From contig JANWIK010000167.1 in assembly GCA_025449955.1 (NCBI GenBank), positions 1-33,794 on the forward strand: a stretch of DNA of 33,794 bases, written 5' to 3'. Source of the stretch: Gemmatimonadaceae bacterium (GTDB lineage: Bacteria; Gemmatimonadota; Gemmatimonadetes; Gemmatimonadales; Gemmatimonadaceae). The position numbers were made by a program, and so were the translations under genes. How positions within the stretch are numbered: the stretch's first letter is position 1; every line of letters begins with the position of its first letter. Under the pieces are notes generated by a model. That model saw only the letters and a list, made by a program, of their open reading frames with translations. It was not told where the DNA came from and ran no database searches. Below, piece by piece: positions 1 through 9,629 of this stretch.

Positions 1-952
1 CGTACACGCGGACCATTTCCTTGCGCCAGGCGAGGGTGAAGTCCGTGTTGTCCATCGGTTTGGCCGGTCTGAACGACGCATCCGCCGCGTCGGCGATGGA
101 GGCTGCGTCCAATCGCCGGCCCACGAGTGCCTCGGTGGCCGCGGCGATCCGCATCGGGTACGACGCCACCGCGCCAAGCACGACGCGCGCGTCGCGGACG
201 GTGCCGTCCGGATGGAAATCCACACGCACCGCGACGCCTAACACGGGGAAGTCGAACGCGCCGCGCCGCCTGAGCTTCACGTACGTCGCGCGCCAGGCGC
301 CGGTTTTGGGGAGGACGTACGAGATCAACACTTCGTCGGGCCGCTTGGTGAGGTAGCGGATCCCGTCGTTGTGATACAACTCTTCGGCCGGAATGCTGCG
401 GACGCCGGCCCCGCCCGCCAGCTGCACCGTCGCGCCTAACGCAACGGCCACCGGCGCGCCGTCCGAGGACTGCACCGCCCAACACCGCGGGCTCGACGGC
501 GCCACCCAACAGATGCCGCCGTCTTTTTTCATGCAGAAGTCGATCGCCTTGCGCCACTCGTACGTCTGGTCGTAGTAGTTGCAGCGCGTGTCGAGCAGCA
601 GGTTGCCGCCGATCGTACCCATGTTGCGGAGCGGCGGCGTCGAGACCAGACGCGCGGCGTCCGCGACCGCCCGATAGTGCGCGCGCACCGTCGGATCGGC
701 CGCCAGCTGCGACAGGGTGACGCCGGCGCCGATACGCAGGCCGACCTCCGGACTCCCGTGAATCTCGCGCAGCGTCGGGATGGCGCCCAAGGAGATCACG
801 CTCCGCGGTGTTTGCTGGCGGCGCTTCATGTTCGGGTAGAGGTCCGTGCCGCCCGCGACGTACATCGCGTCGCTGCCTAACTCAGCGCGCGCGGCGAGCG
901 CATCCATCACGGTGGGTGGCGCGAGGAACTGGAATCGCGGCAGACGCAGCAT
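1..952 (-). CDS. FAD-binding (medium) subunit of a 4-hydroxybenzoyl-CoA reductase-like molybdoenzyme, C-terminus cut by window edge
   Basis: My own reading of the minus strand from ATG at 952 stays open to the window edge and gives 317 residues, close to the roughly 320-330 usual for HcrB/CoxM-type subunits, so only a short C-terminal piece is missing. The start overlaps the stop of the large subunit (TGATG), which implies translational coupling. The N-terminus has the FAD-pyrophosphate motif AGGTDLYPNMK (residues 33-43) and the second flavin motif RNMGTIGGNLLLDTRC (109-124). Cysteines at 124, 140, 148 and 157 (spacing 16, 8, 9) lie in a loop after the second motif. From memory, this is the spacing of the extra [4Fe-4S] cluster ligands in Thauera 4-hydroxybenzoyl-CoA reductase beta subunit. 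Xanthine dehydrogenases and CO dehydrogenases lack this loop. The inferred role is passing electrons through the FAD towards the molybdenum subunit. The real substrate cannot be read from sequence. Confidence 0.88.
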   Translation of the reverse strand, partial: MLRLPRFQFLAPPTVMDALAARAELGSDAMYVAGGTDLYPNMKRRQQTPRSVISLGAIPTLREIHGSPEVGLRIGAGVTLSQLAADPTVRAHYRAVADAARLVSTPPLRNMGTIGGNLLLDTRCNYYDQTYEWRKAIDFCMKKDGGICWVAPSSPRCWAVQSSDGAPVAVALGATVQLAGGAGVRSIPAEELYHNDGIRYLTKRPDEVLISYVLPKTGAWRATYVKLRRRGAFDFPVLGVAVRVDFHPDGTVRDARVVLGAVASYPMRIAAATEALVGRRLDAASIADAADASFRPAKPMDNTDFTLAWRKEMVRVY

Positions 953-3432
953 CAGGTTCCCCGTCCCGGTCCGCCGACTTCGCTGTGCGGCCGGTGATCG
1001 GCTTCGCGTCCGTCGCCGCCCTGTGCGGGCGTGAGGATGAGCGTCGGGTCGGGGAACGCGTAGTCGGGGAACGACGATGGCCCGTGCCGCGGCTCCTTGC
1101 CGCGCGTCTTGTCGCGCAGCGCGCGCAGCACCGCGTGCGGCGCGCACGGCACTTCGTCGACGCGCACGCCGACGGCGTCGTACACGGCGTTCGCAACCGC
1201 CGGCGGAATGGGAAGCAGCGGGCCCTGGCCCACCTCTTTGGCGCCGAACGGTCCACCCGGTTCTGCTTCTTCGATCAGATACGACTCGACGTCGCACATC
1301 TCGAGCGTCGTCGGCGTCTTGTACTCGAGCATGCTCGGGTGGTGGTGCACCATGTGCCGCTCGGCGTCGCGGTAGGTCATCTCCTCCATGAGCGCTTCGC
1401 CTAACCCCATGTAGACAGACCCCTCCACCTGGCCGATCGCCAAGATCGGATTGATGGCCTGTCCAATGTCGTGGGCGATCCAGACCTTGGGCACGCGCAC
1501 AATACCGGTCGCCGGGTCGACCTCGACCTCGGCGACGGCGCACGAGTACGAGTAGGCGGGCGACGGGCCCACGCCCGCGCCCTTGAACCGGCCCGGCGAC
1601 TTGGGCGGCGTGTAGGAGCCCGTCGATCCCACGGCGCCCTGCTTGGTTTCCGCCATCTGCACCGCTTCGGCGAAGGACACGCCGCGTCCCGGGTCCTGCG
1701 CATCGAACACGCGCCGGTCCGCGAACACCAACCGGTCGGCGGGAATGCCTAACCGAACGGCCACGGCCCCGGCCAGCGTGTCACGGGCGCGCTCGGCGGC
1801 CTGGATGGCCGCGTGTCCCGTCATCATGGTAACGCGCGACGAATAGGAGCCGAGGTCGACCGGCGCCAGGTCGGTGTCGCCGGTGACGACGCGGATGTCC
1901 GCCGGCTCGATGCCTAACACTTCGGCCACGCAGTACGCGAGCACGGAATCGGAGCCCTGTCCGATGTCGGTGCTGCCGCAGAACGCCGCTACGCCGCCCG
2001 AGCGGTCGAGCTTGAGCTGGACCGACGAGTGCGGCATGCTGTTCCAGTAGATGGGCAGTCCGGCGCCGGAGATATACGACGAGCAGGCGATCCCGACGCC
2101 GCGCCCGAACGGCAGGCGGCGGAATTTCTCCGCCCACCCGCTCACGCGCACCACCGTCTCGATACAGGGCCCGAGGCCCATCGAGCCGATCCGCAGCCAG
2201 TTCGCGGTGACACTGGCCGGCGGTTGCAACATGCGCAGCCGCCACGCCGCCGGATCTTCGCCTAACTGTTCGGCGAGCTTGTCGAGATGGCACTCGAGCG
2301 CGAACCGCGGCTGCGGCGTCCCGTGCCCGCGCTTCGGTCCGCACGGCGGCTTGTTCGTGAACACGCGCGCGCCGCGGAATCGATACGTCGGCACCTGGTA
2401 CGTGACGGTCTGCAGGGCACCCGTGTAGTACATGCTCGCCACGCCGTACGACCCGTACGCGCCGCCGTCGAGGAGGGACGAGAAGTCCATGGCGAGGATG
2501 CGGCCATCGCGCGTGACGCCCGTCTTGATCCGCATGAGCGTGGGGTGGCGTCCGCGATGGCAGTAGAACACCTCCTCGCGCGTGAGGCAGATCTTGACCG
2601 GCCGTCCCGTGCGGCGCGCCAGCGCGGCCACCACGATCTCGTGGTTGAACGGGTCCGACTTCCCGCCGAACCCTCCTCCGTTAGGCGTGGCGATCACCCG
2701 CACGTGGGCCGGATTCATCGAGAGCACCTTGCTCACCGCGCGGTGCACGTAGTGCGGCGTCTGGGTGCACGACCACAGCGTCAGCTTGCCGTCGGCCGAC
2801 CACTCGGCGAGCGCGGCGTGCTGCTCCATCGCCAGGTGCGTGTTTCCCTCGTAGAAGAACAGGTCCTCGCGCACGACGTCGGCCTTCTGCATCGCGTCGT
2901 CGACGCCGCCGAAGTCCAGCGCCACGTGCTTGTGCACGTTCCCCGCGTCGGCGTAGTCGTGGATCTGCGGCTCGGGCGTCGTGAGCGCCTGCTCGATGGA
3001 CCCGATCGACGGCAGCGCCTCGTACTCGACGTCGATCAGGTCGCACGCGGCGCGCGCCGTCTCTTCATCGATGGCGGCCACCGCCGCGACGGGGTCACCG
3101 ACGAAACGCACGCGCTCGATGCACAGCGCATGTTCGTCCTGCGTGATCGGCAAGATGCCGAACGTGATCGGCAGCGCCTCGCCCGTCATCACCGCGACGA
3201 CGCCGGCCAGCGCCGCGGCGCGCGAGGTGTCGATGCGCACGACCCGCGCGTGGGGCAGGGGCGAGCGCAGGAGCACGCAGTGCAGCATGCGCGGCAAGAC
3301 CAGGTCGTCGGCGAACCGCAGCGCCCCGGTCACTTTCGCCACCGCGTCCACCTTTTGGCGCGGCGTCCCGATCACCCGGTAGCCGGCCGCCGCGCGCGTC
3401 TCGCCCGCCGTCGCCGTCTGATCGTTAGGCAT
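952..3432 (-). CDS. Molybdopterin-binding (large) subunit, xanthine oxidase family, 4-hydroxybenzoyl-CoA reductase-like
   Basis: This gene encodes about 826 residues. The N-terminal a/b hammerhead domain covers roughly residues 20-135 and includes VTGALRFADDL and FVGDPVAAVAA. The rest is the molybdenum-cofactor-binding region. Visible cofactor motifs are TPHYVHR, the glycine-rich PNGGGFGGK, CGPKRGHGTPQPRFALE, the glutamine-containing GSTDIGQGSDS, and GAKEVGQGPL near the C-terminus, whose glutamate is the family's catalytic base. CGPKRGHGTPQ in place of the CRPAFRGFGGPQ type of xanthine dehydrogenase fits the 4-hydroxybenzoyl-CoA reductase branch. The protein is longer than HcrA (about 770) because of a polar C-terminal tail of about 50 residues. 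ATG at 3432 is preferred; an in-frame GTG at 3438 has a GGGGG run 5 bases upstream and is also possible. Either start overlaps the small-subunit gene, and the 3' end overlaps the FAD-subunit gene, so the three form one operon. The subunit is probably cytoplasmic. Confidence 0.92.
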   Translation of the reverse strand: MPNDQTATAGETRAAAGYRVIGTPRQKVDAVAKVTGALRFADDLVLPRMLHCVLLRSPLPHARVVRIDTSRAAALAGVVAVMTGEALPITFGILPITQDEHALCIERVRFVGDPVAAVAAIDEETARAACDLIDVEYEALPSIGSIEQALTTPEPQIHDYADAGNVHKHVALDFGGVDDAMQKADVVREDLFFYEGNTHLAMEQHAALAEWSADGKLTLWSCTQTPHYVHRAVSKVLSMNPAHVRVIATPNGGGFGGKSDPFNHEIVVAALARRTGRPVKICLTREEVFYCHRGRHPTLMRIKTGVTRDGRILAMDFSSLLDGGAYGSYGVASMYYTGALQTVTYQVPTYRFRGARVFTNKPPCGPKRGHGTPQPRFALECHLDKLAEQLGEDPAAWRLRMLQPPASVTANWLRIGSMGLGPCIETVVRVSGWAEKFRRLPFGRGVGIACSSYISGAGLPIYWNSMPHSSVQLKLDRSGGVAAFCGSTDIGQGSDSVLAYCVAEVLGIEPADIRVVTGDTDLAPVDLGSYSSRVTMMTGHAAIQAAERARDTLAGAVAVRLGIPADRLVFADRRVFDAQDPGRGVSFAEAVQMAETKQGAVGSTGSYTPPKSPGRFKGAGVGPSPAYSYSCAVAEVEVDPATGIVRVPKVWIAHDIGQAINPILAIGQVEGSVYMGLGEALMEEMTYRDAERHMVHHHPSMLEYKTPTTLEMCDVESYLIEEAEPGGPFGAKEVGQGPLLPIPPAVANAVYDAVGVRVDEVPCAPHAVLRALRDKTRGKEPRHGPSSFPDYAFPDPTLILTPAQGGDGREADHRPHSEVGGPGRGT

Positions 3433-3994
3433 CGGCACGCGAACCCCCGCGCGCGGCCGCCAGCTCCACGGCCTCGAAGATCTTGAGGTAGCCCGTGCAG
3501 CGGCACAGCGTGCCGCTCAACGCCTCGCGGATTTCCTCGCGCGCCGGGTTGGGCGAGCGGTGTAGCAGCGCGCGCGCCGTGAGCAGCATCGCCGGCGTAC
3601 AATACCCGCACTGCGCTGCGCCTAACTCGGCGAACGCGCGCTGCAACGGATCGAGCGCCGGTCCGTCGGCGAGCCCTTCGACGGTCGTGATCGCCCGGTC
3701 CATGCACGCGATCGCGAGCAGCAGACAGGAGAGCACGGGTTCGCCGTCCACCAACACCGTGCACATGCCGCATTCGCCCAACTCGCAGCCGTGCTTGGTG
3801 CCGGTGAGCGCCAGCTCCTCACGCAACACCTCGAGCAGCGTCTTGTGCGGCGGGATGGCCGTCTCGCGACGCTCGCCGTTTACGAGAAAGCTCGCGTGCA
3901 CCGTGGCGCGCGCGGGTGGCTCAATGGAAATCGGATTCGACACAGGGCGTTGTTCGGCTGGCGACAGGGGCCGCCGCGTGACGCGGCAGGCCAT
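3425..3994 (-). CDS. [2Fe-2S] iron-sulfur (small) subunit of the same molybdoenzyme
   Basis: The product has two iron-sulfur domains in the usual order. The plant-type ferredoxin domain shows GCELGECGMCTVLVDGEPVLSC (C-x4-C-x2-C-x11-C). The C-terminal four-helix [2Fe-2S] domain shows CGYCTP and, about 30 residues later, CRCTGY. The family is normally about 150-170 residues; from ATG at 3994 this protein is 189, with an N-terminal stretch of about 30 residues before the first beta strand. A TTG at 4030 would add 12 more residues, and a GTG near 3940 would give a family-typical length, so the start is uncertain. It is the first gene of the operon and follows the terminator of the preceding efflux operon, so its promoter should lie between 3995 and 4086. 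Its TAA stop lies inside a GCCTAAC heptamer that also encodes the second and third residues of the large subunit. It relays electrons between the FAD and molybdenum subunits. Confidence 0.92.
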   Translation of the reverse strand: MACRVTRRPLSPAEQRPVSNPISIEPPARATVHASFLVNGERRETAIPPHKTLLEVLREELALTGTKHGCELGECGMCTVLVDGEPVLSCLLLAIACMDRAITTVEGLADGPALDPLQRAFAELGAAQCGYCTPAMLLTARALLHRSPNPAREEIREALSGTLCRCTGYLKIFEAVELAAARGGSRADA

Positions 3995-4086
3995 GCTCTC
4001 AGGATGCGCGCTGCACGGCGTCGCACGCAAGTGATATCGTGCGAAGCCATTCGAGCTTCAACGGATTCTCTCGTCGTCCCGAACAT

Positions 4087-4120
4087 AAAATTGGCCCGCA
4101 CCGGGAACGGAGCGGGCCAA
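4087..4120 (-). terminator. Intrinsic terminator of the sigma/efflux operon
   Basis: A perfect 9-bp inverted repeat pairs TTGGCCCGC (4091-4099) with GCGGGCCAA (4112-4120) across a 12-base loop. On the minus strand the stem is followed directly by TTTT (complement of AAAA at 4087-4090). It lies 28 bases after the stop of the permease gene and before the start of the molybdoenzyme operon. This is the only hairpin here with a classic U-tract. Confidence 0.85.
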
Positions 4121-4148
4121 AGACTGCGGATGCGAACGCGTGTGCGAG

Positions 4149-5381
<1,233 letters not shown>

Positions 5382-5383
5382 GG

Positions 5384-6868
5384 CTAGGGTCTCCCGCCGC
5401 CGCGGCCGGCGCCGCCGCGCGGCGTGCTCGTTTGCGAGTTCATGCCCGGCAGCGCGGTGAAGCTCTTGATGCGCTGCTGCCGCGCGGTCTGCGCCTGCAG
5501 CAACATCGCGGTGGTGACGAGCGCCACCTGATCGCCTTCGGCGAGTCCGCTGCGCACTTCGGTGACATCGTAGTTGGCGACGCCTAACGAGATGACGCGC
5601 GGGACGAACGTGCCGTTCTGCGCCAGGAACACGAGCCCCGTGTGCCGCGTGGAGCCGGCGCCGTATTCCGATCCGGTCGACATGCCGCCGCCTGCTTGGC
5701 CGCCGCTCTGACCCCCCGCGCCGCTGGCGCCGCCGGCGCCATTGCGCGCGGGCCGGCGGCCGTTGGCGCCGGCCCGCGCCCCGCGCTGCGGTTGGCCGGC
5801 CTGCGTGGAGTCGGGCGCGTCGATCATGCCCGCCGCCGCCGCGGTATCGCCGGTTGCGTTAGGCGCGGTGCGGCCCGAACCGGGGTGCAGCGAGGCCAGC
5901 TGCGTCTTCACCTCGTCCGCCACCTTGGTGGGATCGAGGCCGAGCGCTTCCGCCACCTGCGCGCCCTCGCGCGGCGTCCGGATCGCGTCGTTAGGCACGG
6001 CGACGACATTCGTCCGCTGCTGCACCAGCACCGACACGTCGCTGTTCATGCCCGGCATGAGCGCGCCGTCCTTGTTGTCCAGGCGGATGAGCACCGGGAA
6101 CATCGTCACGCTCTGCTGCACCGTCGCTTCCGGCGCGATCTTCTCCACCGTGCCGATGAACGCGCGGTTCGGATACGCGTCGACCTTGACCGTCGCCTTC
6201 TGCCCAGGCTTCACGTTGCCGATGTCGCTCTCGCTCACCAGCGTGCTGTCCATCACTTCGCCCAGGTCGGCCATCTGTAGCAGCAGCGTACCGCCGCCGG
6301 CGTTGTTCGTGGCCGAGCTGATGACCTGGCCTATCGAAACGTCCTTCTCGATCACGACGCCGGTGATCGGCGACTCGATGCGCGCGTCCTCGAGCGCGAT
6401 CTGCGCGTTGTCGAGATTGGTTTTCGCCGCCGCCACCGTCGACTGCGCGTTGGCATAGTTGAGCTGTGCGGTCTCGAGGTCGGGCGCCGTGAGCACACCC
6501 GCCTTCGCCAACCCCTCGGCGCGATCGAGCTGTGTCTTGGTGACCGTGAGGTTGGCCTGCGCCGCCTGCACCGCCGCCTTCGCCTGATCGTAATTGTTGG
6601 TCACTTGCCGCGGATCCACTTGGACCAACAAATCACCAGGCTTCACGCGCGAGCCGAGCTCCGCGGGCATCTTCATGATCTGACCCGATGCCTTGGAGCG
6701 AACCTGCACCGCGTTGATCGGCTGAATGACCCCGGTCGCCTCGACATCGACGATGAGATCCTGCTTCGCGATCGTAGCGGTCTGGATCGCACCGTTCGGA
6801 TTGGCCGCTTTCTTGTTGCAGCCCGCCACCACGATCAGCGCGGCGGCGAGCGGGATATAGGGTCTCAC
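5384..6868 (-). CDS. MacA-like periplasmic adaptor (membrane fusion) lipoprotein
   Basis: This protein links an inner-membrane transporter to the TolC channel. From GTG at 6868 it has 494 residues. That start is chosen because AGGAG lies 7 bases upstream (6876-6880) and because it gives a compact lipoprotein signal, MRPYIPLAAALIVVAGC, with lipobox VAGC; the longer start at 6895 would add nine basic residues. In order there follow a biotinyl-lipoyl half motif (VRSKASGQIMKMPAELGSRV), a long alpha-hairpin rich in Ala, Gln and Lys, the second lipoyl half (ARIESPITGVVIEKDVSIGQ), a beta-barrel domain and a membrane-proximal domain. Near the C-terminus lies a low-complexity insert rich in Gly, Arg and Ala, encoded at about 5655-5840, which is unusual for MacA. 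The gene sits between the TolC-like and permease genes. Confidence 0.9.
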   Translation of the reverse strand: MRPYIPLAAALIVVAGCNKKAANPNGAIQTATIAKQDLIVDVEATGVIQPINAVQVRSKASGQIMKMPAELGSRVKPGDLLVQVDPRQVTNNYDQAKAAVQAAQANLTVTKTQLDRAEGLAKAGVLTAPDLETAQLNYANAQSTVAAAKTNLDNAQIALEDARIESPITGVVIEKDVSIGQVISSATNNAGGGTLLLQMADLGEVMDSTLVSESDIGNVKPGQKATVKVDAYPNRAFIGTVEKIAPEATVQQSVTMFPVLIRLDNKDGALMPGMNSDVSVLVQQRTNVVAVPNDAIRTPREGAQVAEALGLDPTKVADEVKTQLASLHPGSGRTAPNATGDTAAAAGMIDAPDSTQAGQPQRGARAGANGRRPARNGAGGASGAGGQSGGQAGGGMSTGSEYGAGSTRHTGLVFLAQNGTFVPRVISLGVANYDVTEVRSGLAEGDQVALVTTAMLLQAQTARQQRIKSFTALPGMNSQTSTPRGGAGRGGGRP

Positions 6869-6875
6869 GAATCGT

Positions 6876-6880
6876 CTCCT
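6876..6880 (-). promoter_or_regulatory. Ribosome binding site that decides the MacA-like start
   Basis: AGGAG on the minus strand, 7 bases before GTG at 6868-6866. This supports translation starting just before the lipoprotein signal peptide rather than at the upstream GTG (6895) or ATG (6886). Confidence 0.6.
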
Positions 6881-6901
6881 GATCATCACGCTCACGGGGG
6901 T

Positions 6902-8281
6902 CTACAGATCTCGGCCCACGAGCGCTTCGAGTTGCGCTTTGGCAACGCGATAATTGAACCGAGCCTGAATGAGCGCCGCGCGCGCTGTGATGAGCGCGGC
7001 CTCGGACGTCAACACATCCAATTGCGTCGACGCGCCGAATTCGTAGCGTTGCCGCTGGACCCGCAAGTCCTCTTCCGCGGCTTCGACCGACGTCTCGTCG
7101 ATCTGGACCTGCTCCTGATTGGTGCGCAGCGCGCCGAAGAACTGCACGAAATTCGCTTGCGCCGCGAGCTTCGCGTCGCGCAGTTGGGCTTGGGCGTTGC
7201 GCTGCGCGACGTCCGCGACCGCGATGCTCTGCTCCCGCTGCAGTTGATCGAAGATCGGGTAGCTGAGCGAGAGGCGGAACTGATTCTGGTACGCGTATTG
7301 ATTGGCCACGAAGGCCAGGTTGTTGGTGCTGCCGTTGCCGCTGATGTTCCAGCTGGCGCTGATCGTCGGCAAATACGGCGCGCGCGCCGCTTTGGCGCCC
7401 GCCGCCGTTGCCACATCCGACGCCTGCGCTTGTTTGACCGCGGGTCCCGCATCGGCGAGCGCGCGGAGCGCGGCGCTGTCGACGGCCGCGAAGGACGTCC
7501 CGGTCGTGTCGTCGGGGCTCGCGGTCACGGTGAACGGCGTGCCGACCAGGCGCGTCAGCGCGGCGTTGGCCGTGCTGAGATCGTAGCGCGCCGTGACGAT
7601 GGCTAACTGTCCGTTAGACACCTGGATCACCGCGCGCAGCGAGTCCGATTTGGTGGCCTCGCGCGCGTGGACCTTGGCCAGCGCCTGCTTGAAGTTCTCG
7701 TTCGCCTCGGCCAACTGCGACTCGGCGGCCGATTCCGACTCGCGCGCCGCGAGCACCGCGTAGAACTGCTGCTTCACCGACAACGCGATGCCGTACTGCT
7801 GCAAGGTCTCGTTCGCCTGTGCCGCGGTGACGTCCGCCTTGAACGTGTGGATGTTGTAGATGCGCGACCCGCCGTCGAACAGATCGAGATTCAAGTTCAA
7901 TCCGTGCGTGTACTGCCAGCTCGCACCGGTGAACGGCACGAGTGCGCCCTGCGGGTCGAAGCGGTCGCCGCCTTGTCGTGACGTGGCGGCGTTGATCGAC
8001 AGTGCGGGAATGAACGCTGCGTAGGCCGAGCGTACCTGCGCCCGGCTCGTTTCGAGCGTACCCTGCGCCGCGACTGCGAGTGGCGATGCGCGCTGTGCGA
8101 GACGAACAGCTTCGTCGACTTTGATCGGCCGGGCGGTGGTGTCGACGGGGCCGAGCAATGTGGTGTCGTACGCCGGCGGAGCCATCGTGGTGTCCGTCGG
8201 CGGTGTCGCGGGTGGCGTCGTGGGTTGCTGCGCCGCCACTCCCATGGGCAGCGCCAGCGCGAACGCGATCAATTTCTTCAA
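6902..8281 (-). CDS. TolC-family outer membrane efflux protein
   Basis: This 459-residue protein has a cleavable signal (MKKLIAFALALPMGVAAQQ) followed by a Pro/Thr-rich linker of about 35 residues. Two outer-membrane-efflux-protein repeats follow, each with long helices rich in Ala, Gln and Arg (for example VDEAVRLAQRASPLAVAAQG and LRDAKLAAQANFVQFFGALR). The end resembles TolC helices (FNYRVAKAQLEALVGRDL). The start codon is TTG at 8281, which overlaps the stop of the preceding gene as TTGA. GGAG lies 8 bases upstream and the signal peptide begins exactly there. The product should form the trimeric outer-membrane channel of this ATP-driven or sigma-regulated export system. It is separate from the second TolC homologue at 13235-14602. 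Confidence 0.92.
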   Translation of the reverse strand: MKKLIAFALALPMGVAAQQPTTPPATPPTDTTMAPPAYDTTLLGPVDTTARPIKVDEAVRLAQRASPLAVAAQGTLETSRAQVRSAYAAFIPALSINAATSRQGGDRFDPQGALVPFTGASWQYTHGLNLNLDLFDGGSRIYNIHTFKADVTAAQANETLQQYGIALSVKQQFYAVLAARESESAAESQLAEANENFKQALAKVHAREATKSDSLRAVIQVSNGQLAIVTARYDLSTANAALTRLVGTPFTVTASPDDTTGTSFAAVDSAALRALADAGPAVKQAQASDVATAAGAKAARAPYLPTISASWNISGNGSTNNLAFVANQYAYQNQFRLSLSYPIFDQLQREQSIAVADVAQRNAQAQLRDAKLAAQANFVQFFGALRTNQEQVQIDETSVEAAEEDLRVQRQRYEFGASTQLDVLTSEAALITARAALIQARFNYRVAKAQLEALVGRDL

Positions 8282-8637
8282 CGGTGATTCTCCTGGCTGC
8301 TCTGCGATTCGTCGATCATCTGCTGGAACCGCACGTGCTGGGTCGGATCGAGCAGCTTGAAGATTTCGGCGCGCGCCGCGAGACGAATCGAATCGAGCTT
8401 CGGACGGACCGGCACGAGTGCCGTGTCGAAGTCGCGGTGGCGCTTGTCGAGGATGCTGTCGACGGCTGCGCGCTGCGCCGGCGAGAGCGCCAAGCGGTCC
8501 GCGAGGATGTCGACGTTGCGACGGCTTGTGGTACTACACGGCTCGTGGACCAGACGGTCCACTGTAAAGCCCACCGCGCCGCCGACAACCAACACCGCGA
8601 TCAGGGCGGCAAAGGCGAGCGCTTTCGAGCGCTGCAT
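8278..8637 (-). CDS. CpxP/Spy/ZraP-like periplasmic protein (stress sensor or chaperone), membrane-anchored
   Basis: This protein has 119 residues. Residues 5-26 form a single hydrophobic segment (AFAALIAVLVVGGAVGF), an uncleaved anchor or signal. The rest is charged and helical, with two LTxxQ-like motifs, LSPAQ (51-55) and LDPTQ (96-100), and the spacing seen in the CpxP/Spy and CnrX/ZraP families. Such proteins bind misfolded proteins or metals in the periplasm and report to the cell. Here it lies between a sigma/anti-sigma pair and efflux genes, so a sensor role is plausible but inferred. GGAG lies 6 bases before the ATG, in the 12-base gap after the anti-sigma gene. One cysteine (C34) and several histidines are present, but no clear metal site is visible. 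Confidence 0.75.
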   Translation of the reverse strand: MQRSKALAFAALIAVLVVGGAVGFTVDRLVHEPCSTTSRRNVDILADRLALSPAQRAAVDSILDKRHRDFDTALVPVRPKLDSIRLAARAEIFKLLDPTQHVRFQQMIDESQSSQENHR

Positions 8638-8649
8638 GGACGGCTCCAG

Positions 8650-9027
8650 TCAGGGTGAGATGACGTAGCGCAGCGTCGCATCGCGGGCGGAGCCCGGCGT
8701 CGCGTCGGTCGCCAATTGCAACGGCGCGTTTTGCGGCGTCTCGATGACGCCGTCGTACGCAATGGCCGTTTCGCGCGCGGCATCGCGCGAGAGCGCCATG
8801 CGCGCGGCAACCAGGGCGACCGCCGCTGCCACGAGCCCAACGCGAGCGTATCGTGCTAACGGTTGCCACCATTGGTCGACCGCGGCATCACCGCTCACGC
8901 GCGCCATGATGCGCGCGGCGAGGGAGCCCCAGTACGCGTCATCCGACGGCGCGGCGTACATGCTCCGTAAGGCGCGGGTGAGATCGTCATCCCGTCCGTG
9001 GGGCCCGATGCGAGGTTCGATGCTCAT
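8650..9027 (-). CDS. Putative anti-sigma factor with one transmembrane helix
   Basis: This 125-residue protein has a soluble, charged N-terminus (1-60), one membrane helix at about residues 62-79 (ARVGLVAAAVALVAARMAL) and a short periplasmic tail. The ATG overlaps the sigma-factor stop (ATGA), the classic arrangement of an ECF sigma factor with its membrane-bound anti-sigma factor. The HxxxCxxC zinc motif of ZAS anti-sigma factors is absent, and I see no strong family match. The call therefore rests on position, size and topology. It would hold the sigma factor at the membrane until an envelope signal is received. Confidence 0.65.
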   Translation of the reverse strand: MSIEPRIGPHGRDDDLTRALRSMYAAPSDDAYWGSLAARIMARVSGDAAVDQWWQPLARYARVGLVAAAVALVAARMALSRDAARETAIAYDGVIETPQNAPLQLATDATPGSARDATLRYVISP

Positions 9028-9629
9028 CGTTGACTCCAGAGGTCTCCCAGCGTTCGGCGAAGGGCGGCCCGTGCATGGTGGAGGTCGGATCGTGCCGTTC
9101 CCTCCGGTATACCCAGCATGGTGCCGATTTCGCCGTGCGTAAATCCTTCGACGTCGTGCAGGACGATCACAGACCGTTGCCGTTGCGACAGCTCCTCCAG
9201 GCCCGCGGCGAGGCGGCGACGGAGCTCGTCCTGTTCCGCCGGATCACGAAACGGCAACGCCACCGAATCGGAGAGCGAATCCGCATCGCGGACGCGGCGG
9301 CGGCGCCCGATGTCGAGCGCTGCGTTAGCCACGATGCGATGCAGCCACGCACCGAACGCCTGCTCCGGCCGGAACCGGTCGAGCGCGCGGTACGCGTGCA
9401 GGAACCCCTCCTGCACCGCATCCTCCGCATCCTCGTGCGTCGCCGTGATGGCGCGCGCGACCGCGTAGGCGCGACGCTGATGCAACGACACCAGCTCCGC
9501 GAACGCATCGCGATCACCGCGTTGTGCTGCAACAATCAAGTCCCGCTCGCGCGTGCGAGCCGACCACTCGGTCGACGGCTCAGGCACGTGCTGCGCGGTA
9601 TGGAGCGACAGCGCTGCGTGCATTCTCAT
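9024..9629 (-). CDS. ECF-type RNA polymerase sigma factor
   Basis: This 201-residue protein has the two domains of sigma-70 ECF factors. Sigma-2 (about residues 40-110) contains LIVAAQRGDRDAFAELV, EDAEDAVQEGFLHAYRALDR and FGAWLHRIVANAALDIGRR. Sigma-4 (about 135-192) contains LSQRQRSVIVLHDVEGFTHG and IGTMLGIPEGTARSDLHHAR, a helix-turn-helix. The N-terminal 25 residues are extra and not conserved in the family; ATG at 9629 is used, and the second ATG (9623) is equally possible. It is the first gene of a six-gene run that ends at the terminator at 4087-4120, so it probably controls its own anti-sigma, CpxP-like and efflux genes. I could not identify a convincing ECF -35/-10 pair upstream. Confidence 0.95.
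   Translation of the reverse strand: MRMHAALSLHTAQHVPEPSTEWSARTRERDLIVAAQRGDRDAFAELVSLHQRRAYAVARAITATHEDAEDAVQEGFLHAYRALDRFRPEQAFGAWLHRIVANAALDIGRRRRVRDADSLSDSVALPFRDPAEQDELRRRLAAGLEELSQRQRSVIVLHDVEGFTHGEIGTMLGIPEGTARSDLHHARAALRRTLGDLWSQR

Noticed and set aside
2287-3486. Long plus-strand open frame opposite the molybdenum subunit
   Set aside because: High G+C makes long antisense frames common. The frame is Arg/Ala/His-rich and has no domain, while the minus strand encodes clear family motifs.
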